Assembly: GCA_958367245.1 (NCBI GenBank)
Contig: CATXEA010000040.1
Location: 1 to 19,756, forward strand
DNA: 19,756 nt
Direction: 5' to 3'
Source: an uncultured Blautia sp.
GTDB lineage: Bacteria > Bacillota > Clostridia > Lachnospirales > Lachnospiraceae
This document shows positions 13,993 to 19,756 of this stretch, one piece after another. Made by a program: the position numbers and the translations under genes. Within the stretch, counting starts at the first letter, position 1; the number at the start of each line of letters is the position of its first letter. Below the pieces are notes generated by a model, which saw only the letters and a list, made by a program, of their open reading frames with translations, did not search any database and was not told the DNA's origin.

Positions 13993-16900
13993 TTCACCTT
14001 CCTTTTTCGTGCCTTTCTGTAAATAATGATTCCTGCCGGTATCAGAAGAGCTCCCAGAATCCCAAGTCTTGCCATCTGGGCAAAAGGTCTTGCATCCCCT
14101 GTTTTTGCACCGCCGGTCTGATAATTTCCAAAGGAATTACCGCCTCCGGGGTAGTTGCTTCCGGATGAAGTTCCGTTTCCGCCGGAATTATTATGGGTGA
14201 TTCCCGGATATCTGGTAGGAGCCGGAGTCAGCTTCGGACAGGAAGGCGCTGTTGGAATTGGTGTTCCCGTTGGCCGGGGCGTTGGTGTCGGTATCGGAGA
14301 TGCAGTCGGTCGGGGCGTCGGTGTCGCAGACGGAATCGGAGAAGGCACAGGCTCTGCCTCTTCTGTCACATGTACCTCATTTCCGTCTTCTGTTTCCGGC
14401 GTACCGTCAGCCCATGCCCGCGCTGTATTTATCACAGAACCGTTTTGAGGCAGCTTCTGGAAAAGAACCTCGTAACAAACTTCAAGTTTATCTCTGTCGC
14501 TGAGCGCCGCTCCTGTTGTGATTCTGAATCCTGTATCAGACACTTCGATGGCTGCTGCTTTTATTATTTCTCCATTCTTTTTAAGCAGAATACTATCTTT
14601 TTTTATTACTGCTCCGGACGAAGCAAGGGTATCCTCTACCACAATATTTTCTGCCGTCACATCTTCCCGAAGCTGCCTGATGGCAATTGTAAAATACCCT
14701 TTTTCGCCAACCTTATATTCTTTTTTGTCAGACTCCTTCACCACCTCCAGAATCGGACTGTGAATCTCTACTGTTTCCTCTCCTGTCTGCGGAATATTTT
14801 CCTGACTGTTTGCCATAGAAATATTATGTACGCTCTGCCCTGCCAGCTTCTCATCAATGACTGCTGCACAATACTCTATTATCATCTGTTTTTCTCCCCA
14901 CAGTTCAAGAGGATTCAGAAGTACCTGCTCCATTATTCCTCCCTGCACTCTGTCAAAAATAGAATAATGAGCATCCTTCACAAGATTTCTGCCCGTCTGC
15001 ACAAAGAAAGCATTTTCATCGTTCGCTTCTACAGAAGCTGCACTGATTGTCTTGCCCTGCTCATCCAAAAGTACGATGGAATCCTTCAGAAGCCGTACTC
15101 CGGGCGTTTCAATCACATCCTCCAAAATCACATTTCTGGCCACACATCCTGTCTGCTCCTGGGTAAGTGTAACCCGATATGTGATAATATCGCCGTATTT
15201 ATATGATGGCTTGTCCGCCTTTTTCTCCACTCTGAGAACAGGCGAATTAATCCATACCTTCGAACTGCCTTTCACCTCTGCCGCATTTTCTGCCCGTGCG
15301 CTGGCTGTATTGGCTATTTCCAGTCCGTTTATACTTTCCTGCACAGTACACCGGAAATTCACAGTGACCGGAGTATGATAGGGGAGATCTGAAATTGTCA
15401 ATATCCACCCTGTTCCCTGCCTCAAAATCTGGTATTCAACATGTTTTTCCACAACTTCGTTATAGTTTTCCGGATTCAGCGCATTTCCTGCATCATCTGT
15501 TCCAGCTACAGGATAAAGAATAGTCTGAGGAATCCCGTACACCATCAGAGCTTCTTCATCTCCATCAAGAGTCAGCCCCTCCGGAAGGGTCAGATCGCTG
15601 ATCACTACATTTTTTGCAATAGAACCTTTCTGGAGATTATCCACAACCACCTGATAATTCACCTGTTCTCCAACCCGGAACTCATTTGCTGCTCTTCCGT
15701 CCCCTACTGCCAGATACGGATTCTGAACAGATTTCTCAACAGACAAAACTGCGCTATTCACATAAATTTCTGTATCATCTGCCTGAGGAGGCGTATTTTC
15801 AGCCTGCACATTTGCCGTATTAATACTTTCCATTCCATTTACCTCTTCTGTAACTGTACAAAGGAAAGTTATCGTTATCGGAACTCCGAAGGGAAGATCT
15901 GTGATATTCAGTCTCCACCCTGTCCCTTCTGGTACAAACTCATAGGAAACCGTCTTTTCTGCAGTCTCATTATATGCCTCCGGATTCAACATTCCGGGAA
16001 TATCTGCCGTCCCCGGAACAGGCTGCGTCACACTTGAAGGAATTCCGCTGACTGTTACACTGTCCGGAGAAGAAAGAACCAGCCCTGAAGGCATGGAAGT
16101 ATCCCAAACCGTTACATTTCTGGCTATTGTCCCTTCTCTTCGGTTCTCTACAACAACTGTATAAGCAACCTGTTCTCCTACCTGCCACTCATAATGATCC
16201 GCAATCTTTTCAATCCAAAATTCTCCGGAATTAATATAAACCTCCGCATCGTCCGAAAGCCCCGGCGCATTCCCTGCCTGTACAGATGCCTCATTGACAC
16301 TTTCTCTTCCATTGGCATTCTCTGTCGCCATACAGCGGAAGAGTATTGTAACAGGACGGTTAAACGGAATATGAGAACAGTAGAAGGCAAATCCTCCTTC
16401 ATCCCCTTCCAGATGACTCTCCACCGGAACTTTTTCAAACATCTGTCCTGTCTTTTTGTCCGGAACCGGATAATCTGCTTCCTGCAGGACATCCAAAATC
16501 TCTACGTTCTGAATCCCACCTGCCAGTATCAGTCCTTCCGGAAGTCCGATATCTGATATCCTGACTTCTCTGGCAATTGTACCAGGCACAGGATTATTCA
16601 CAACAATCCTGTAGGATACTGCATCGCCCACAGACCATTCATATTTATCCGCCGTTTTATCTATCGTAAGCTGCGGGGAATTCACCCATACTTCTGCAAT
16701 GTCTTTTATTATTTCCTGCTCATTCGTTTCTTTGTTAATCAGATTTTTTGCTGTAACAGAAACAACATTTCCGCACTCCTGCCCATTAGACTCTTCCAGC
16801 GCCCTGCACTTAAACCAGACCGTAATCGTCTGTCCATATCCAAGAGACGGGCACGAAACACGCCATCCGTTCTGCCCGTCACAGACAAGCGAACAATCTG

Positions 16901-18620
16901 CTACTCCCGGCGCTTCTATCCGGCATTCCTCTTCCAACAGCTCAAGTCCCGGCGGTACTGCATCCTCCATGACCAGATCTGCCGCTCTTGTATTTTCCTT
17001 TGTCTGCGTGACAGTCACATTGTAGTCAATCACATCTCCTACTGCCCACTCATATTTCGATACATTCTTGTGAAGCTCCAGTTCCGGTGTGATCACCCCC
17101 CGCACCCAGACCGTATTTGCCTGCATCGTATCTCCCGTTCCATTCGTTCTTTCATAACTCATAGAGGCGCTGTTTGGAACAAGTATCGAATAGCCGTCAG
17201 GTGCAGCATAATGTGAAACGTCCGCATCAGGTTTCCTGTGTACTGTAAAAATAAAGGTATAATTCTGGTTATTGGAAAAAGACTCCTGCGCCATTGCTTC
17301 CTGTTTCCCACTGCATGTTATCTTCTGTCCCTGAACAGCAATATCAAATCTTTCTGTCACATTCTGTCCTGTATCGTCCAGAATAAGAACTTTAGATGCA
17401 TCCTGAATTGTCAGACAGTCTTCAAGAACATCCTCCACCACAAACTTGTTAAACTGATTGGGTGTCACTTCTGTCTGTACCATATATTGAAATTCGTCAA
17501 AATCATTTATAAGAAACGGTTCCTCTTTACCTGAAGCAACTCCCTGTTCCCATGTACATCCCAAAGCTCCTACTCTTTTCTCCGGCGCCTTGTCCATGGC
17601 AATTCCACCGAAGCAATATGCTGTAAAGTCGAAATATGCGTGTCCGCGCATAAATTTACCGCCGTCAAAATCCGGGCAATGGCACACTCCATTAGTATCT
17701 GTCCGGTTTTTTTTCATCCTGGCAGCCCATGCCTCCTGACTTCCGTACTTTTTTATGCCCTTTTCCCTGTCAGAATCCCATCGGTCAAGCTGCGCTTCGT
17801 GTACGAAATCAAAATACATGCTGTCTGTATTATAAAGAAAATTTACCCAGCCTTTTTTATCACCGGAAACAAGACTGTCGTTCCCGGCAGTAACCTTCAT
17901 CCCATCTACCTCCAGAAAAGTATTGTCACTGAGAATATAAGCGCTGTCAATTCTACTCTGCGGCGGAATAAAGATTCCCTGTCTTGCATCAAGGTCTCTG
18001 ACTGTACCGTGGCCGCTTATGGCGATTGGCTCATCTGTACCGTTTTTCAGGAATTGCATATGTACTCTTGCAGAATCTACGCAATAGATATACATACCGA
18101 TTCCTTCCAGAGAAAAACCTACCAGCGGCTGGGCAATATTATCCGGAAAATCATATGCTCCGTCAGATGTTCCCTGTCCTTCTGCCTCATTGTGCTTAAA
18201 GACTGCAGTCTGCATATCATAACGAGGTTCAGGATTCTCCACACTAACAAGACTCATCTTGAAATCTATGATGTTTCCTTCTCCATCACGCCCTACGTTG
18301 TAATAGCGAACTCCCGCGCTTTCTGCTTTATAATTTCCGGTCATCCTCACTGTGTCTGCATTTCTTTCACTTCTCCCGTGATTGGTAAAAGCGATTTTAT
18401 CCAGATTGTCGCACCCGTAGGTTTCCACTTTCGTAATTCCCGGCTGATATTTCACATTAAATCTGTAGCCGTAATCCATGACTGTATTTTCATCCCATCT
18501 TTCAATGACAGACGCATCTGCCATTACCCTGCGCGCAGGTAAAATTCCCAAAATTGCCTGCGCCAAAAACAACACTGCAAGCAGCAATGCTCCCAGCTTT
18601 TCTTTCCTATTCTGTTTCAC
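13989..18620 (-). CDS. Large cell-wall-anchored surface protein with six DUF11-like repeats (1543 aa)
   Basis: A signal peptide (basic KQNRKEK, hydrophobic LGALLLAVLFLAQAILGIL, cleavage near VMA-DA) is followed by an unrecognised head of about 470 residues with scattered cysteines (one CHC pair). Six repeats follow, starting at about residues 513, 651, 801, 959, 1129 and 1291. Each opens like LTIDKTADKYEWSVGD and closes near an N-x-A segment before the next Lys, as in DUF11/isopeptide-type stalk domains. Then comes a Pro/Thr-rich wall-spanning stretch of PTPRPT and PIPT units, a Gly/Ser/Asn linker, GAKTGDARPF, a hydrophobic helix and an RKARKRKVK tail. This is a sorting signal lacking a full LPXTG. 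The GTG at 18620 is preferred because AAAGGAG precedes it; a GTG at 18641 has no such site. Adhesion or host-matrix binding is inference. Confidence 0.88.
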   Translation of the reverse strand: MKQNRKEKLGALLLAVLFLAQAILGILPARRVMADASVIERWDENTVMDYGYRFNVKYQPGITKVETYGCDNLDKIAFTNHGRSERNADTVRMTGNYKAESAGVRYYNVGRDGEGNIIDFKMSLVSVENPEPRYDMQTAVFKHNEAEGQGTSDGAYDFPDNIAQPLVGFSLEGIGMYIYCVDSARVHMQFLKNGTDEPIAISGHGTVRDLDARQGIFIPPQSRIDSAYILSDNTFLEVDGMKVTAGNDSLVSGDKKGWVNFLYNTDSMYFDFVHEAQLDRWDSDREKGIKKYGSQEAWAARMKKNRTDTNGVCHCPDFDGGKFMRGHAYFDFTAYCFGGIAMDKAPEKRVGALGCTWEQGVASGKEEPFLINDFDEFQYMVQTEVTPNQFNKFVVEDVLEDCLTIQDASKVLILDDTGQNVTERFDIAVQGQKITCSGKQEAMAQESFSNNQNYTFIFTVHRKPDADVSHYAAPDGYSILVPNSASMSYERTNGTGDTMQANTVWVRGVITPELELHKNVSKYEWAVGDVIDYNVTVTQTKENTRAADLVMEDAVPPGLELLEEECRIEAPGVADCSLVCDGQNGWRVSCPSLGYGQTITVWFKCRALEESNGQECGNVVSVTAKNLINKETNEQEIIKDIAEVWVNSPQLTIDKTADKYEWSVGDAVSYRIVVNNPVPGTIAREVRISDIGLPEGLILAGGIQNVEILDVLQEADYPVPDKKTGQMFEKVPVESHLEGDEGGFAFYCSHIPFNRPVTILFRCMATENANGRESVNEASVQAGNAPGLSDDAEVYINSGEFWIEKIADHYEWQVGEQVAYTVVVENRREGTIARNVTVWDTSMPSGLVLSSPDSVTVSGIPSSVTQPVPGTADIPGMLNPEAYNETAEKTVSYEFVPEGTGWRLNITDLPFGVPITITFLCTVTEEVNGMESINTANVQAENTPPQADDTEIYVNSAVLSVEKSVQNPYLAVGDGRAANEFRVGEQVNYQVVVDNLQKGSIAKNVVISDLTLPEGLTLDGDEEALMVYGIPQTILYPVAGTDDAGNALNPENYNEVVEKHVEYQILRQGTGWILTISDLPYHTPVTVNFRCTVQESINGLEIANTASARAENAAEVKGSSKVWINSPVLRVEKKADKPSYKYGDIITYRVTLTQEQTGCVARNVILEDVIETPGVRLLKDSIVLLDEQGKTISAASVEANDENAFFVQTGRNLVKDAHYSIFDRVQGGIMEQVLLNPLELWGEKQMIIEYCAAVIDEKLAGQSVHNISMANSQENIPQTGEETVEIHSPILEVVKESDKKEYKVGEKGYFTIAIRQLREDVTAENIVVEDTLASSGAVIKKDSILLKKNGEIIKAAAIEVSDTGFRITTGAALSDRDKLEVCYEVLFQKLPQNGSVINTARAWADGTPETEDGNEVHVTEEAEPVPSPIPSATPTPRPTASPIPTPTPRPTGTPIPTAPSCPKLTPAPTRYPGITHNNSGGNGTSSGSNYPGGGNSFGNYQTGGAKTGDARPFAQMARLGILGALLIPAGIIIYRKARKRKVK
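14370..17081 (-). repeat. Six DUF11-like protein repeats in the surface protein
   Basis: Approximate repeat spans are 16671-17081, 16221-16670, 15747-16220, 15237-15746, 14751-15236 and 14370-14750. Repeats 2 to 4 are most alike (GTIA-[RK]-x-V and LP-x-GL motifs). Repeats 3 and 4 share an extra segment with GIP, then a proline-rich stretch and LNPE-x-YNE. Repeat 4 carries an insertion after its first Lys, and repeats 5 and 6 are more diverged. Confidence 0.8.
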
Positions 18621-18658
18621 GTAAATTTCTTCTCCTTTCACTGCTAAAATTTCGAATG

Positions 18659-18671
18659 TTCCTGACAGGAA
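18659..18671. promoter_or_regulatory. 13-bp palindrome in the surface-protein leader
   Basis: TTCCTGACAGGAA is a perfect inverted repeat with a single central base, about 40 bp upstream of the surface protein start. It lies next to a very AT-rich stretch (18672-18740) that may hold the promoter, though I see no convincing -35/-10 pair. It could be an operator. Confidence 0.3.
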
Positions 18672-18743
18672 TTAATGAATAATGGGATTAAAATAAGAAT
18701 TTAATGATTGAAATAATGAATTTATTTATGAATTTTTCGACTG

Positions 18744-18765
18744 TCCCGGCGCGTCCACGCCGGGA
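18744..18765. other. GC-rich hairpin between DUF1700 gene and surface protein gene
   Basis: TCCCGGCG (18744-18751) pairs perfectly with CGCCGGGA (18758-18765) around a 6-nt loop. No U-tract follows on the minus strand, so it may be a weak terminator after the DUF1700 gene or an RNA processing/stability element in a shared transcript. Confidence 0.45.
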
Positions 18766-18796
18766 AAATTTGATTACATTTAAAAATATGTTTCCT

Positions 18797-19249
18797 CTAA
18801 TGCCGTTTCTTCCACCATGAAAGAAAAGACAAAATAAGTGCAAAGACAATAAAGAATGGTAACACTGTTCCAATTATGGCAAGCAGAGCAATCACTGCCA
18901 GCACTGCGCACAAAATCACAAAAGCCTTTCCATACCATGTGGAAAAATCAATTCTGTGAGTCTTCACTCTGGGCTGAGGTGTACTCTCCGTATCTGAATA
19001 ACCTTCGTAGTAAGATTCCTGATAATCGTCATATACCTCTGTTCCGTCATCTGTGTTCGTATCTATCAGTGTTTTCGCAATCAGGCGGGGATCGCCCAGT
19101 TCTGCAAGAACCTCTTCCTCTGTGCGTCCGCTGCGAACCTGCGACTGAATATAATCTTCATAATAGCGAATATGGGCTGCTGCCCTCCCCTCCTGCATCT
19201 GCCCGGACAGTTGGTTACGCAGGATTTGAATAAATTCGATTCTGTCCAT
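18797..19249 (-). CDS. DUF1700/HAAS-domain membrane protein (150 aa)
   Basis: The N-terminal part (about 1-62) is a HAAS-type helical domain: MDRIEFIQILRNQLSG, then YYEDYIQSQVRSGRTEEEV and the hallmark LAELGDPRLIAKTL. A Tyr/Asp/Glu-rich linker follows, and about 105-145 forms one long or two short membrane helices ending in WWKKRH. Such proteins usually pair with a PadR-type repressor and modulate envelope stress or signalling; no PadR gene is visible here. The ATG at 19249 is preferred because GGAG lies 6 nt upstream; the ATG at 19261 has no such site. A promoter with an extended -10 lies at 19301-19328. It is 176 bp upstream of the surface protein gene and may share its transcript. Confidence 0.82.
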   Translation of the reverse strand: MDRIEFIQILRNQLSGQMQEGRAAAHIRYYEDYIQSQVRSGRTEEEVLAELGDPRLIAKTLIDTNTDDGTEVYDDYQESYYEGYSDTESTPQPRVKTHRIDFSTWYGKAFVILCAVLAVIALLAIIGTVLPFFIVFALILSFLSWWKKRH

Positions 19250-19300
19250 ACTGTTCTCCATTTTAATAAAACTGCGGTTAAAATACTGCTTTGTTTTTAT

Positions 19301-19328
19301 ATTTTATCATACTTTTGCGGGATGGCAA
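19301..19328 (-). promoter_or_regulatory. Promoter with extended -10 for the DUF1700 gene
   Basis: On the minus strand TTGCCA (19323-19328) and TAAAAT (19301-19306) are 16 bp apart, and TGA directly precedes the -10 box, giving the extended TGn motif. It lies between the fhs terminator and the DUF1700 start. Confidence 0.6.
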
Positions 19329-19363
19329 CCGATTTAGTTCTTAAATTTCTATAAAATTAATCT

Positions 19364-19408
19364 AAAAAAAATAACGACTCTGCCTGATGGCAGAATCGTT
19401 ATTTTTTA
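19364..19408. terminator. Bidirectional rho-independent terminator after fhs
   Basis: TCTGCC (19379-19384) and GGCAGA (19389-19394) close a TGAT tetraloop. After one mismatch the stem continues through TAACGA/TCGTTA into A-run/T-run pairs. T-runs follow on both strands. It ends the leftward fhs transcript. Confidence 0.92.
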
Positions 19409-19436
19409 TTTCAGATTGCAGAACTCTCTGTTTCTA

Positions 19437-19756
19437 TTAGAATAATCCTGTGATCTTTCCTGTTTCGTCTACATCGATCTTTTCTGCAGCCGGTACTTTA
19501 GGAAGTCCTGGCATTGTCATAATCTCGCCTGTAAGGGCTACGATGAAGCCTGCGCCTGCGGAAATCTTAAGGTTACGTACAGTAACTTCGAAGTCCTTCG
19601 GTGCGCCCAGTTTAGTCTGGTCGTCTGTTAAGCTGTACTGTGTCTTAGCTACACAGATCGGGCAGTTGCCGAATCCGAGAGCTTCCAGTTCTTTCGCCTG
19701 TTTCTGAGCGTTGGCTGTAAGAACAACTCTCTTGCCGCCATAGATTTTCTGTACGA
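19437..19756 (-). CDS. fhs: Formate-tetrahydrofolate ligase, C-terminal part (cut by window edge)
   Basis: About 106 codons of the 3' end are present, with stop TAA at 19437-19439 and the rest beyond the right edge. The enzyme makes 10-formyl-THF from formate, THF and ATP in one-carbon metabolism and in the methyl branch of the Wood-Ljungdahl pathway. The visible C-terminus is highly typical: KIYGGKRVVLTANAQKQA, then LEALGFGNCPICVAKTQYSL, SAGAGFIVALTGEIMTMPGL, PKVPAAEKIDVDE and the terminal GKITGLF. A strong terminator follows, so the gene is separate from the DUF1700/surface block. Presence of fhs fits an anaerobic clostridial host but does not by itself prove acetogenesis. Confidence 0.95.
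   Translation of the reverse strand, partial: VQKIYGGKRVVLTANAQKQAKELEALGFGNCPICVAKTQYSLTDDQTKLGAPKDFEVTVRNLKISAGAGFIVALTGEIMTMPGLPKVPAAEKIDVDETGKITGLF

Noticed and set aside
14193..15206. 337-codon open frame on the plus strand
   Set aside because: It lies wholly antisense to the surface protein repeats, its translation is Cys/Arg/Ile-rich without any motif, and it arises from the codon bias of the real gene.
17640..18542. 300-codon open frame on the plus strand
   Set aside because: Antisense to the head of the surface protein, no ribosome binding site or recognisable domain; treated as a shadow.
1..19756. CRISPR arrays, tRNA/rRNA genes and riboswitches
   Set aside because: No regularly spaced direct repeats, no cloverleaf-like sequences and no recognisable aptamer core were seen in the intergenic regions.

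Overview
The window looks like a chromosomal segment from a Gram-positive, low- to mid-GC Clostridia genome, most likely a gut Lachnospiraceae. The reasons are strong AGGAGG-type ribosome binding sites, consensus sigma-A promoters, a class B sortase with its wall-anchored substrate, a DUF1700/HAAS membrane protein, and a formate-tetrahydrofolate ligase gene at the right edge. No plasmid, phage, CRISPR, rRNA or tRNA gene is visible. Apart from one doubtful 44-codon ORF, every supported gene lies on the minus strand, so transcription runs right to left.

Right to left: (1) 19437-19756 is the 3' end of fhs, closed by a strong hairpin terminator. (2) 13186-19328 is a cell-envelope block: a promoter, a DUF1700 protein, a 1543-residue repetitive surface protein (novel head, six DUF11-like repeats, Pro/Thr stalk, KTGD-type anchor) and a class B sortase that overlaps the surface-protein stop codon by 4 bp. 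(3) 8147-13171 is a carbohydrate block with its own promoter: glycogen debranching enzyme, membrane-anchored PQQ-like beta-propeller protein, ribokinase, terminator. A perfect 19-bp tandem duplication sits exactly on the glgX stop/propeller start junction. (4) 4050-8120 is a duplicated region holding two tandem AAA-ATPase-like/PD-(D/E)XK nuclease genes, a nuclease-like remnant and two copies of a GC-hairpin module. The last 169 bp shared by the two coding regions differ at a single base while the adjacent sequence is visibly diverged, which looks like recent gene conversion. (5) 3504-3990 holds a small two-gene unit: a 37-residue Cys-containing peptide gene whose last codons contain the ribosome binding site of a Ser/Asn/Lys-rich 79-residue gene. 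(6) 230-3465 is a housekeeping cluster: rhodanese, YfcE phosphodiesterase, THUMP RNA methyltransferase, RdgB/HAM1 ITPase and a second YfcE-like phosphoesterase. (7) 1-229 holds a perfect consensus promoter with an A-tract UP-like element, firing leftwards out of the window.

The most unusual items are the coupled small-peptide/low-complexity gene pair, the converted nuclease paralogs with their hairpin module, the start-codon tandem duplication, and the surface protein/sortase pair with an unrecognised head domain. Functions are assigned from motifs read by eye; no database search was run.
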